Shown: positions 1 through 8,829 of the stretch, one piece after another
Numbering within the stretch: position 1 is the stretch's first letter
How the letters are laid out: each line of letters starts with the position of its first letter
NCBI GenBank assembly: GCA_001970955.1
Contig: MPUH01000663.1
Span: 1-41,085 of the forward strand
Reading direction: 5' to 3'
Source of the DNA: Stentor coeruleus
Lineage: Eukaryota > Ciliophora > Heterotrichea > Heterotrichida > Stentoridae
Length of the DNA: 41,085 bases
Position numbers and translations under genes: made by a program
Notes under the pieces: generated by a model
The model's database searches: none
The model's input: the letters and a program-made list of their open reading frames with translations, nothing else
Told to the model about the DNA's origin: nothing

Positions 1-235
1 CTACTGGATCGATATTTTAAAATTATTGCATGATATAAACTGGTGTTGCAAATTAAATGCACTTAAAGATGATAGATGATACAATTTGTTTATAGGATAA
101 ATTGAAAAGTTACTATGGTGAACAATTTTTAAGAAGCAAGAAGATTGAATATATAAGATGGAAGAAAATGAAAGATAGGTGAAAGAAGATTAAAGATATG
201 ATGTAGCCCTTTAGGAAATATTAGATAAATTATTA
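1..235 (+). repeat. Diverged direct repeat, copy A
   Basis: This stretch matches 1402-1708 in the same orientation. Shared blocks include TTAAATGCACTTAAAGA, TAGGATAAATTGAAAA and AAGATGGAAGAAAATGAAAG. The two copies flank the GST gene at 607-1266, so they look like the ends of a duplicated segment. This copy has one GATGGAAGAAAATGA unit; the other has three. It begins at the window edge, so its left limit is unknown. Confidence 0.7.
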
Positions 236-606
236 GCACAGTAACTTTTAGCAAAATAAAATGAATTCTTAATAAAAGAATATTGATGTTATAGCTAAAT
301 ATAATCAGGGAATTATTTGAATAGAATTTTCTATACTAAAATTTATAGTCTAGCCTAGAATCTGTTTGAAATTCTAAAGATTTTTAACCATATTTTCCAT
401 GCAGGGAATTCGCTTATCATTAAAATAAATTCTAAAGTATTTTAAACATCAGAATTTCAAATTACAATAAGCAATGCCTGAATTTCTACTTATTTGTAAA
501 ATTTTCAATGCAAATTCAAAACAAAATTTTTAAGATTTGGAGTAATAAGNTTCAAAACAAAATTTTTAAGATTTGGAGTAATAAGTTAATTTATCTAACT
601 AAAATC
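236..606. other. Intergenic region 3' of GST1
   Basis: No gene is visible. The stretch is AT-rich, follows repeat copy A and contains an N join near its right end. It lies downstream of the minus-strand GST gene. Confidence 0.5.
515..585. other. Assembly join: N between 35-bp direct copies
   Basis: The N at 550 is flanked by identical 35-bp copies at 515-549 and 551-585. This is most simply an unmerged contig overlap, not biology. No gene is affected. Confidence 0.85.
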
Positions 607-1266
607 CTAACCGAAGACCTTTCTCCTAATTTCTGAAGCCTGCTGAGTATATTCTTGGACTGCAGGAATAGCTCCAATTTCGTCGTACCACCTTTTGATC
701 TCTGGTTGCTCATCTAAATTCATTAAGGCAACAGCGCTAGCTACTTCATTATAAGCAAATATATCAGCAATTGTTGGTGTAGAAGTTCTTCCAGCATAAT
801 GGGTTTCAGCAAGTTGCCATTTGAAGGTATTGCACCATTCTTGGAGTTTGGCTCTATATGGGGCTTCTGTTTCTTCAGTAAGTTCTGGGCCTCCAAACCT
901 AGGAACTAAGTATTTAGCTCTAAGATAGTTAACCAAAGGAGATCTGACACCTTCATCATGCCACAACAAGTAAGAGTTGATTCTTGCACGAGTCTTTGGA
1001 TCCTTGGGGTACCATTGATTATCAACATTGTATACATCAGCAAGGTACATTACACAAGCAACACTTTCCCAAACATTGAAGGAATTATGAACTATTGCTG
1101 GCATAGCTTGGAAAGGATTGATCTTAGTGAACTCATCAGCAAGATGCTCTTTTTTCATGAAGTCCACATCTTGGTGGTTGAATTCCAGTCCTGAAAGCCT
1201 GCAGAAGGTAAGTACACTTCTTGTAGGCTGGGAAAGGATATTCCCATAAACAGTGAGTTCAGACAT
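607..1266 (-). CDS. Theta-like glutathione S-transferase (GST1)
   Basis: This 219-residue cytosolic glutathione S-transferase probably conjugates glutathione to electrophiles. The N-terminal thioredoxin-like domain (about 1-80) has SQPTRS at 11-16, where theta-class enzymes carry the catalytic serine. It also has the cis-proline in MPAIV (55-59) and the ES pair at 67-68 (NVWES) that holds the glutathione gamma-glutamyl group. The all-helical domain follows, with the conserved TIADIFAYNE segment. Length is normal for the family. The ATG is clear and there is no intron. A close paralogue (GST2, 1843-2511) lies head to head, and the two align end to end with a single one-residue gap. The region upstream of the start is repeated beyond its 3' end. 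The family call is firm; the theta subclass is inferred from motifs. Confidence 0.93.
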   Translation of the reverse strand: MSELTVYGNILSQPTRSVLTFCRLSGLEFNHQDVDFMKKEHLADEFTKINPFQAMPAIVHNSFNVWESVACVMYLADVYNVDNQWYPKDPKTRARINSYLLWHDEGVRSPLVNYLRAKYLVPRFGGPELTEETEAPYRAKLQEWCNTFKWQLAETHYAGRTSTPTIADIFAYNEVASAVALMNLDEQPEIKRWYDEIGAIPAVQEYTQQASEIRRKVFG

Positions 1267-1307
1267 TTTATAATAGCCATCATTTAGCTTCTCTCCAGGA
1301 CAACATT

Positions 1308-1441
1308 TTTTTCAATAAGCCATCTATAATAATTCTATTGGGTCGATATTTGAAAAATATTGCTTGATATATATGCGNTTTTTCAATAAGCCATCTATAA
1401 TAATTCTATTGGGTCGATATTTGAAAAATATTGCTTGATAT
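1308..1441. other. Assembly join: N between 63-bp direct copies
   Basis: The N at 1378 lies between identical 63-bp copies at 1308-1370 and 1379-1441. Seven unmatched bases (1371-1377) precede the N, probably a low-quality contig end. The join sits in the GST1-GST2 intergenic region, so the true spacing there is about 70 bp shorter than shown. Confidence 0.8.
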
Positions 1442-1708
1442 AAACTAGTGCTTATGCAAATTAAATGCACTTAAAGAAGATAGATAATATAATTTGTTCA
1501 TAGGATAAATTGAAAAAGTTTATGATGAGCAATTTTTAGGTAATAAGATGGAAGAAAATGAAAGATAGTATGCAAGAAGATCGAATAATAAGATGGAAGA
1601 AAATGAGTAATTTTTAGGATGCAAGAAGATTGAATGATAAGATAGAAGAAAATGAAAGTTAGGAAAGAAGATTAAAGATATGATTTAATCTTTAGGAAAT
1701 GATGATTG
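1402..1708 (+). repeat. Diverged direct repeat, copy B, with internal tandem units
   Basis: This is the counterpart of 1-235. It contains three imperfect tandem units of about 45-50 bp around AATAAGATGGAAGAAAATGA, starting near 1541, 1584 and 1632, where copy A has one. It occupies most of the space between the divergent GST genes, so it may include promoter sequence. Confidence 0.7.
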
Positions 1709-1842
1709 ATTAAATAAGCATAGTTTTATCATCTTAAAAAAATATCAAAAATTTATATGTTAATTTAAATAGAATTAATTTTACTTAACATTGTCATTTT
1801 TTTCCATGTTATTATGTGAGTTGTTGAATTAATTCATATAAT

Positions 1843-2511
1843 ATGTCTGAATTGGTGATTCACGGAAATATCTTATCCCAGCCCGTTAGATCTGTTGTTG
1901 AGTTTTGTATGCTTTCAAACATAGAATTTACTCACAAAGACCTAAATCTAATTAAAGGTGAACATCTTAGTGAGGAGTATACGAGAATTAATCCCTTCCA
2001 AGAAATGCCAGCAATAGTCCATGATGGTTATAACGTATGGGAAAGTGCAGCTATTATACCTTATCTAGCTGATGCTTACAACGTAGATAATCAATGGTAT
2101 CCAAAAGACATAAAAATTCGTGCAAGAATTAATGCCTATTTGCATTGGCATCATCAAGGAGTCAGAGATATACTCACTGGTTATCTTCGTCGTAAAATTG
2201 TAGGACCTAAGTTTTTTGGTGCCCCAGAACTTACCCCAGAAAATGAAGCCCCACTTCGTGCTAAGCTTAATGAATGGTATACAACATTTTCTTGGTTACT
2301 TTCAGAAACGCATTATGTTGCTAGAACTCAAACAGCAACTGTTGCAGATCTGTTTGCTTTTAATGAAATTTCTAGTGCTCGCTTACTTCAACTTGATTTA
2401 GATGCTCATCCTACAATTAAAGCTTGGTATGAGGAAATTGCTGCTGTTCCTGCAGTACAAGAGGCTACAGCTGGGGCTATGGAAGTTGTTAAGCTTCTTG
2501 GAGGACTTTAA
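1843..2511 (+). CDS. Theta-like glutathione S-transferase (GST2)
   Basis: This 222-residue paralogue of GST1 has the same architecture: a thioredoxin-like half with SQPVRS at 12-17, cis-Pro in MPAIV, the glutathione-binding ES at 67-68 (NVWES), then the helical domain. The two proteins align throughout with one one-residue gap (GPKFFGAPEL against VPRFGGPEL). This copy ends in a hydrophobic tail, where GST1 ends in a basic one. It is divergently transcribed from GST1 across about 575 bp of repeat-bearing DNA. ATG start, TAA stop, no intron. It is expected to be a soluble detoxification enzyme. Which substrates separate the two copies cannot be read from sequence. Confidence 0.93.
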   Translation: MSELVIHGNILSQPVRSVVEFCMLSNIEFTHKDLNLIKGEHLSEEYTRINPFQEMPAIVHDGYNVWESAAIIPYLADAYNVDNQWYPKDIKIRARINAYLHWHHQGVRDILTGYLRRKIVGPKFFGAPELTPENEAPLRAKLNEWYTTFSWLLSETHYVARTQTATVADLFAFNEISSARLLQLDLDAHPTIKAWYEEIAAVPAVQEATAGAMEVVKLLGGL

Positions 2512-2867
2512 TAGTAATTTGATTAGTTTATTAGGCTTTAAGTTTTGAAAAGAAAAAAAAATTTTTTGGGTATGATTTTTATAAGTTGTTGAATGGGAAA
2601 TGAGAATATGTGAAATGTTGGATACTTTGTATAGGAATATGTGTTTATTAGCTAAAATAATTTCTGGATTTGCCTTGTAAATTTAATTATTAGCTTATTT
2701 ATTAGAATATATATTCGATGTATAGTATAAGAATATATGATTGTGTTATATATTAAATTATTCATTTTGTTATAGTTTTCTTGTAGGATCTGGTTGATAA
2801 TTTATGTTTATCAATCCATAAATTAACAATAAAAATTATAGATTAATTATCAGTTAACCTGGAATGT
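2512..2867. other. Convergent intergenic region
   Basis: This is the space between the 3' ends of GST2 and the minus-strand CaaX protein. Its first part is notably C-poor on the plus strand, as in other regions after plus-strand genes. No gene or RNA is seen. Confidence 0.4.
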
Positions 2868-3953
2868 CTAAAAAGCTGTGCAATTGTCATGGCACAAAGG
2901 ACCCATTCCATTATCTGAAATTCTTTGATTCTCTGTCTCATTAATTTTTTTCTCTAAACTTTCTATTTTGCTTTTTAATAGTTTATTCTCTCTTAACCTA
3001 TCATATGTGATTTCTTCGCTTTTAACTAATCTATCACTTAATTCTTTAACAGTACGAGTTAAATCATGAAGAATATCAATTTGTTTATCAGGCATTAATG
3101 TTGCACTTGATGGAATTGCAAGTCTTAAACTGCTTGTTGGACTTGGTAAGTAATTATGAAAAGTCTGAGACTCAGGTTTACCTATATAAATACTTTCTTG
3201 ATTATGATCAGGACTAGAGTAGTTTAAGCTTTCTATAATAATTTCTTTACTTGTATTTTGGATTTCATGTACCTGCTTTTCTTTTTGAAAGACCCGCGCA
3301 GGTGTTTGCTCGATTTTATAGTTCTTCGAAAGTTTGTCTATGCTTTTATTAGAGCTTGACGATTTTTGTGATAAAGAAGTATTTGTGTTTTTAGACTTAG
3401 CATTCTGAATAGGGTTTTTACCTACCTCTGTACTATTTCTACTAGTCTTCCTTCCATTTTCAGTAGAAATACTATCTTCAGCTATTTTATTCCCATTGCT
3501 TCCATAGGATATATTATTTCTTGTATCAACATCTAAAACGGTCCTACTCATATATTTTTCATTTTTTTTCTTAACTGAGTTCGGTGAGCCTAATCCTTCA
3601 ATTCTGTTTTTTTCCATCCTATAATACGCAGCTTCTACATCTGGTACAGTAATAACATCTCCTAAATTTCTTTGAATACTGTCAAATCTAAATGAATTAC
3701 TTCTTGAAACCCCTTGTGTTTGGTTTTGATTGAAATTCTTGCATGGGGTATTAGGCTGAGAGTCATCAGAAGGAAAATAAAAACCTTTTTGCAAGACAAT
3801 TGGATATACTAAAGAAGTATTTGAGAATTCTGGAGACTTTTCTTTGCTGTATGGTGGGGAAAGCTTCATTGATTCTGTTTTTATATGTGATATGGTTTTC
3901 TTGTATCCGAGGTGTGCTAGGGCTTTAGGAGTGATTAAACGTTCTTGTTTCAT
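2868..3953 (-). CDS. Disordered coiled-coil protein with CaaX-type C-terminus (paralogue A)
   Basis: This 361-residue protein has no catalytic domain I recognise. Residues 1 to about 270 are low in hydrophobics and rich in Ser, Asn, Lys and Thr, so probably disordered. From about 290 a coiled coil follows, with the core SDRLVKSEEITYDRLRENK. The last eight residues are CHDNCTAF. The terminal CTAF fits a CaaX prenylation box, and the cysteine four residues earlier could be palmitoylated, so membrane tethering by a lipidated tail is inferred. The same layout recurs in the neighbour at 5044-6078 (SQRLIKSEEIAYETL core, end CSNQCLLF), indicating tandem duplication. ATG start, TAG stop. The biological role is unknown. 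Confidence 0.8.
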   Translation of the reverse strand: MKQERLITPKALAHLGYKKTISHIKTESMKLSPPYSKEKSPEFSNTSLVYPIVLQKGFYFPSDDSQPNTPCKNFNQNQTQGVSRSNSFRFDSIQRNLGDVITVPDVEAAYYRMEKNRIEGLGSPNSVKKKNEKYMSRTVLDVDTRNNISYGSNGNKIAEDSISTENGRKTSRNSTEVGKNPIQNAKSKNTNTSLSQKSSSSNKSIDKLSKNYKIEQTPARVFQKEKQVHEIQNTSKEIIIESLNYSSPDHNQESIYIGKPESQTFHNYLPSPTSSLRLAIPSSATLMPDKQIDILHDLTRTVKELSDRLVKSEEITYDRLRENKLLKSKIESLEKKINETENQRISDNGMGPLCHDNCTAF

Positions 3954-4660
3954 ATTGAATTATATTTTTATGTTTGTGTGATGTTTATTGGATTGGGAAT
4001 TAAATAGGAGAAAGTCATGGGGTTATGATAAAATTACAGTATGTGGTTGAGGAGTTTTTTAATTGGGTTTGAAAAAAAATTGGGTGTGGTAATTAGGTTT
4101 TTAAGTAATTTTTATAGATCGTTTATATGAGTTTTATTTTGGTAATGATATTTGGTGATGCATTTTTAGTTGTGAGAAATTTGATATTGTGAATAGGAAG
4201 GATATAGGATAAAATATTAAAAATTTGAATAATATAGAAATATTAAATTAAATTGATGAACTGAAGTTAGAGAATGGTCTATGGATGCCAGGTTATAAAT
4301 AATTTTATATAAAATGTGTTTTGATCATTTTACTGAGTTTGAAATGGTCTATAAAGTTCATATGAAAGCAATATCTCTCTTATTTAGTATTTGATGAATA
4401 AATTTAAAGTTGAAGTATATAAATATGTAATTTAATTTTGAAATTGTGCTTATTATGCCTTATGAGCATTATTATATAAGGGAAAAAATTATCAGAATAA
4501 TTTATAAAGAAATGAAAGAAGCGAGTAAGTGAAAATTGATTGATTAGGTATTAAATCTACCTTTGAATCTAAAAAAGTTAAAAAAGATGATAGCATAAGT
4601 TCAGACTTAAGTGAAAAATAGAAAAAATAAATACTTATAATTGAGTATATACAAACAAAC

Positions 4661-4804
4661 CATGCTCTTTTCAGACGCAGAGAATAATAGAAAACTTGAA
4701 TAAATACATTAAAAAATATCCCAAACTATTCCCATGCTCTTTTCAGACGCAGAGAATAATAGAAAACTTGAATAAATACATTAAAAAATATCTCAAACTA
4801 TTCA
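4661..4804 (+). repeat. 72-bp tandem duplication
   Basis: Two adjacent copies (4661-4732 and 4733-4804) both start CATGCTCTTTTCAGACGCAG. They differ at only two positions near the end (C to T, and C to A). There is no N between them. The period equals the overlap length at the nearby N join, so an assembly origin is possible. Confidence 0.8.
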
Positions 4805-4874
4805 ATTTTACTTCATCAAACATAGGCTTATATTCTCAGTTAAAGTTATACCAAAGATGTTTCAGTGGCCTTAC

Positions 4875-5019
4875 AAAACTATATTAAAATTTTTATTAAA
4901 ATTCTACATGAATTATTCTTTTATGACATTAATATTAAAGAAAAAGNAAAACTATATTAAAATTTTTATTAAAATTCTACATGAATTATTCTTTTATGAC
5001 ATTAATATTAAAGAAAAAG
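4875..5019. other. Assembly join: N between 72-bp direct copies
   Basis: The N at 4947 is flanked by identical copies at 4875-4946 and 4948-5019. It is probably unmerged contig overlap in non-coding DNA. Confidence 0.85.
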
Positions 5020-5043
5020 TATGTAATAGTCTAATTATTGACT

Positions 5044-6078
5044 TTAAAATAATAGGCATTGATTTGAGCAACCACTTTTTATTCCACCTTTTTCTATTCG
5101 ATTTCTTTTCTGCTCTTCAATTTTATTTTCAAGACCTTTAATAGAATTAAGTAGACGTACATGTTCAACTAAGGTCTCATAAGCTATTTCTTCACTTTTT
5201 ATTAGCCTTTGAGATAATTTTTTCACACTACTGGTTAAATCACCTATTATTTCATTAGTTATATCTTGATGAACATTAGAATTTATTGAAAGGTTTGATG
5301 CAATACTTAGTCGATTACTTGCTTTTGGGATCGATAAATAGCTTCGGTCTTCATAATGATTTTTTACGTAATATTGAATTTCTTTACTGCAATCAAGTTC
5401 GAAATTTTCGTTAACAGACAAAACATCAGGAGATTTTCTTTCTTTATTTCTTAAATCATCAGGCTTATAATCGGTGTTACTTTTACGTTTTGGGGTTATT
5501 TGATTTTCTAAATGATCTTCTTCCATGTACTTAGGTTCATTTCTTTTTGTTTCTTCTATTATGCTTTTCTGATTACTTATGCTGTTATTTTTAGGATGAT
5601 TTACCTTTGGACTTTCAAATTTAGGTGGAGAAATACTAAAAGATCGATCAAAAGCATCTATTTCTTCAATAATACTTCGAAATGATGTGCAGCCACTGTT
5701 TATATGAGTTCTACTTCTTGCTCCATTTCTTTGAATTTTATTAGTTTCTTTCGATGGTCCATTTAATTTTTGGCTAGGATATTGGCTTTTACTATCTTCA
5801 AAGTGCATTATCTCATCGTTTTCAGCTTTTTCATCTACTTTTATTTGAACCTCTGCTGATGGAGGAGGACTAGTTTTAGAATAAGCACAAGTTAGTGCCC
5901 TAGAGATTTTTCTTTTAGGACTACACGATACAGACTCAATAGTATTAGAAGTTAAAGCCGAACTTCCTCCTATTGAGTTTTTTGATACGTTGTATCTCTT
6001 AATTTCAGTTTTTTTGCTTATAGATGATAACATTTCCTGAAATAAATCAATATTACTACCATACAAATCAAGAATCAT
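5044..6078 (-). CDS. Disordered coiled-coil protein with CaaX-type C-terminus (paralogue B)
   Basis: This 344-residue protein is related to the one at 2868-3953. The match is clearest over the last 90 residues: a SNLSIN-type linker, then DLTSSVKKLSQRLIKSEE, a leucine-bearing coil, a basic stretch and the end CSNQCLLF. The terminal CLLF is a CaaX-type box, and the Cys four residues before it is a possible second lipidation site. The first 250 residues are Ser/Asn/Lys/Glu rich and probably disordered, with SPPPSAEV-like proline patches. No enzyme domain is seen. Membrane attachment through a prenylated tail is an inference from the C-terminus and its conservation in both copies. ATG start, TAA stop. 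Confidence 0.78.
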   Translation of the reverse strand: MILDLYGSNIDLFQEMLSSISKKTEIKRYNVSKNSIGGSSALTSNTIESVSCSPKRKISRALTCAYSKTSPPPSAEVQIKVDEKAENDEIMHFEDSKSQYPSQKLNGPSKETNKIQRNGARSRTHINSGCTSFRSIIEEIDAFDRSFSISPPKFESPKVNHPKNNSISNQKSIIEETKRNEPKYMEEDHLENQITPKRKSNTDYKPDDLRNKERKSPDVLSVNENFELDCSKEIQYYVKNHYEDRSYLSIPKASNRLSIASNLSINSNVHQDITNEIIGDLTSSVKKLSQRLIKSEEIAYETLVEHVRLLNSIKGLENKIEEQKRNRIEKGGIKSGCSNQCLLF

Positions 6079-6551
6079 TTTTTAAAATTCAAACAATTTA
6101 ATGCAAATTACAGATTAAATTGACTTATATAAAAGTTTCTCTAGCAAGCTATTTTATTTAAAATTACCTTTTAAATGCTTAAAGGCAAAAGGTGAAATTT
6201 TATTTATGAAAAGTTTAGGTTATATGACTATTTAGAGATAAATTTGTATAATTGTAAAAGTTATTTCAGTTTGAAATCTAGGCACTAATATAAAATGCTT
6301 TATATATTAAAAAATGTATGAAAAAAACTCAACAAAAATTAATTCCAATTATGATTTATGTTTAAATCAATACAATATTAATTTATCTACATTTTACCTC
6401 AAATTTTCTTTATAATACATCTATTATCTTATCAATACCCCACAGCATCAACCCAATAATCTCAAATCAAATAATAATCATTTATAAACTTTCTAACATT
6501 CATACACAAAAAAAAATTATTTCATAATTTCCAAATAAGTTATTCCTATAC
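6079..6551. other. Intergenic region between two minus-strand genes
   Basis: The left half is C-poor and the right half (about 6340-6550) is C-rich and G-poor on the plus strand. The switch fits a promoter for the CaaX gene on the left and the 3' flank of DNase II on the right. No gene is seen. Confidence 0.4.
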
Positions 6552-7598
6552 CTAAGTCCCACATGGATCCACATCAGTAATAATATCATTATGCAAAGTA
6601 AAAAGCCAGTCCAACTCTAAGCATAATGCTCCTCCACCTCTTGAAGCTTGTGAAGTCATTCGATTCATATCCCCATAACAAATAGTCTTCATTGCCATCA
6701 AAATACCCCATTTAGAATGATCTTGTGTTTTAATCCAAGCTATATTCTGAATCTGTAGTCCAGCGATATTCAAAATATGATATATATTATTAGGTGGGCA
6801 TACTGAAAGTATATAAGGTCTACCCCAAGATTCTACTTCAATATCTTGTTTGAAATACTTCGACACAACATCATCCCATAACTGAATTCCTGCAAATTGA
6901 TTTTTCGCTATATAAGTCAAAGAGAATCCTCCTAAAGTAAAATCATATGATCCTGAAGGTCCGAAATTAGGCAAAACATTGTTTATTATGTTTGTGATAT
7001 TTGCATTTTCAATCAGAATATTCTTGTAATAAACTGAAGGTTGGATTAATGACATAACTCCTGCTAAATTAAACAGCTGAGTATTGGTTAAAGTAATACA
7101 TATCATGTTTTGACCGTATATTAATTGACTATAACTTATAGTAGTGTTGATTATCCCTGTTGATGTTATGTTTGGGTAAAGGGGAAATGAATGCATTATG
7201 TAAAATGCTGAAGTTTTGTCATAGGCTATGATTCCTTTAGCATGTGCAGAGTTGAAAGTTTCGAATTTGTGCTTTTTTTGACGACGATTTTTTCTGGACT
7301 TTGGAATTGGTATTGGAGGTTGATCGCTGTATGATTTTTACTTGAAAATAAAGGAAGATACGGTTTTGTTATTTAATTGATTTATAGTGAAAGATATTGC
7401 GTTTTGATTGTTGATCAGAGTGGGATGAATTGATGCAGTTCTGCTGAGAGGATCTAGATACATAATGTTCTGTCCTTGGTTAGTTATGTCTGACTTAGGG
7501 GGTTTTATTAGTGAAAACCAATCAACAGCATTCCCATTCATATCTTTGCATGATAATGCACTAGACAGAGTTATCTGGGCAACTAAAAGCAAAATCAT
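6552..7598 (-). CDS. Deoxyribonuclease II, secreted or lysosomal, one 15-nt intron
   Basis: This is an acid endonuclease of the DNase II family, which degrades engulfed DNA in phagosomes or lysosomes without metal ions. Joining exons 7598-7342 and 7326-6552 gives 343 residues, a typical length. A hydrophobic signal peptide (1-16) precedes the family N-terminus GNAVDWFSLIKPPK. The catalytic His-Ser-Lys is at 289-291 in DHSKW, followed by GDMNRMTSQ and the RGGGALC motif. A second conserved histidine is at 131 (MHSFPLYPN, human HSVPNFPP). Across the splice, FIF-N-DQPP matches human FLLYNDQPP. The ATG at 7598 was chosen because the codon extending the frame upstream is GTG and the signal peptide starts at this ATG. 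In a feeding ciliate it probably acts in food vacuoles. It is divergent from the SET gene, 163 bp away. Confidence 0.92.
7327..7341 (-). other. 15-nt spliceosomal intron in DNase II
   Basis: On the coding strand the intron is GTAAAAATCATACAG. Removing it joins AA and C into an Asn codon and restores the DNase II frame (FIFNDQPP). If retained, translation stops at the TAA that overlaps the donor. Confidence 0.95.
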
Positions 7599-7691
7599 TT
7601 TATAATCCTTCACCAAAAATTATTCATGAGGGAAATTATCTGTAAAACATGATTCAAATATTGATTTGCATAAAAAGAAACTTGAATAAAG

Positions 7692-7701
7692 TTTGGCGCG
7701 G
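7692..7701 (+). promoter_or_regulatory. E2F-like site in a divergent promoter
   Basis: TTTGGCGCGG matches the E2F/DP consensus TTTSSCGC. It lies in the AT-rich space between DNase II (start 7598, minus) and the SET gene (start 7762, plus), 61 bp upstream of the latter. I saw no other copy of this octamer in the window. Function is inferred from the consensus only. Confidence 0.45.
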
Positions 7702-7761
7702 TGAGTTTATATATATTATTTTTAATATTCTTTTAAATCAAAATATTTTGTAATAATTATT

Positions 7762-8829
7762 ATGAAGTTAGTACTTTTTCTTATAGTAGTTTACTATGGA
7801 AACTGCAGATTGTTTTTAGAATCATTCCTAGATTCAGATCTTTACATACAGTTCACAAAAGATAAAGGCTTTGGTATGTATAGTTCTAAAGCTATTATGA
7901 AAGATGATGTTGTACTAAAAATTCAAAAAAATCTGATAATAGATATCAAAACATCTAGGAACATAACAAACTTCATCCAAGATTGCCCTCCTGAAGTTCA
8001 ACTTATGGTATGCCTTCTTTATGACTCAGCTTATCCAACTTCATATTNCCAAGATTGCCCTCCTGAAGTTCAACTTATGGTATGCCTTCTTTATGACTCA
8101 GCTTATCCAACTTCATATTTTTTTGAACAATATACCAAAAGTCTTCCTTCTATCTTTAGCAACTTTCCATCCTGGACTACAATTGAAATAAGTCTTTTCC
8201 AAGATAATGATGATGATTATCTTTTTATACAAGAATACAAAAAACTAAAAGAATCTTTAAAAACCACAACTTATAAATCTTTACTTTCCTGGGAATCATG
8301 GATTTATTCATTATCTATTATAGCTTCTAGAGCTTTTCTATATAAAAATATTAAAGATCAATATCCTGTATTAATACCAATACTTGATATAGTTAATTAT
8401 GATAGTAGTTATGTGGCTAATTTGAAATCAGGATTCAAAATAAATGAAAAAAATGAGTTCATTTTAAAGTCTGAAAGAAAATTTGAAGCAGGGGAAGAGT
8501 TTGTGTGGAGTTATGGAATGAAAGATTCTAATCGAGGCCTTCTTTGGTCTTATGGTTTTACTATTGAAGATAATCCTTATAATTGTATTGATGTTAGTAA
8601 AATTCATTATTGCAATTATAATAAAAATCAAATTCTATCGTATATAGATTTGAATACTTCATCATATTTACTTGAAAATGTTACTTCACAAATTTTTAAA
8701 CATAAAAAACTGATTAGCTTAGCTTATGATTTAGAAATTCGAGACCAGATTATAAATGTTTTTAAAGAGGAGTTGGCTTTGATGGAAGAATTTCAAGTTA
8801 AGCTCTTGTCAATTTTCACAACACTTTAA
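7762..8829 (+). CDS. SET-domain protein (SETD/Rubisco-methyltransferase-like) with signal peptide
   Basis: This is probably a protein-lysine or histidine methyltransferase-like protein. The open frame encodes 355 residues, but 24 come from an assembly duplication around the N at 8048, so the real protein is about 331. A hydrophobic start (MKLVLFLIVVYYGNC) looks like a signal peptide, unusual for this family. SET features follow in order: GFGMYSSKAI near the start, an inserted helical region, PILDIVNYDSS where relatives have a Pro-x-x-Asp-x-x-Asn-His motif, then GEEFVWSYGMKDSNRGLLWSYGF. The His of the Asn-His pair is Tyr here, so activity is uncertain. A short helical tail follows. ATG start, TAA stop. 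Confidence 0.82.
   Translation: MKLVLFLIVVYYGNCRLFLESFLDSDLYIQFTKDKGFGMYSSKAIMKDDVVLKIQKNLIIDIKTSRNITNFIQDCPPEVQLMVCLLYDSAYPTSYXQDCPPEVQLMVCLLYDSAYPTSYFFEQYTKSLPSIFSNFPSWTTIEISLFQDNDDDYLFIQEYKKLKESLKTTTYKSLLSWESWIYSLSIIASRAFLYKNIKDQYPVLIPILDIVNYDSSYVANLKSGFKINEKNEFILKSERKFEAGEEFVWSYGMKDSNRGLLWSYGFTIEDNPYNCIDVSKIHYCNYNKNQILSYIDLNTSSYLLENVTSQIFKHKKLISLAYDLEIRDQIINVFKEELALMEEFQVKLLSIFTTL
7977..8119. other. Assembly join inside the SET gene
   Basis: Identical 71-bp copies at 7977-8047 and 8049-8119 flank the N at 8048. The extra 72 nt keep the frame, so the duplication is silent in open-reading-frame searches but adds 24 false codons (the QDCPPEVQLM segment appears twice). Confidence 0.9.

Larger units (their letters stand above)
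3954..5043. other. Intergenic region between the two CaaX paralogues
   Basis: The stretch holds a 72-bp tandem duplication (4661-4804) and an N join (4875-5019). The left part is C-poor on the plus strand, as expected upstream of a minus-strand gene in this window. Short open frames here overlap the duplications and have no family resemblance, so I do not call a gene. Confidence 0.45.

Noticed and set aside
4500..5040. A plus-strand frame that reads protein-like if TAA/TAG are Gln and TGA is Trp
   Set aside because: Stop-triplet frequency is about what random AT-rich DNA gives, and all intact neighbours use the standard code. No family is recognised.
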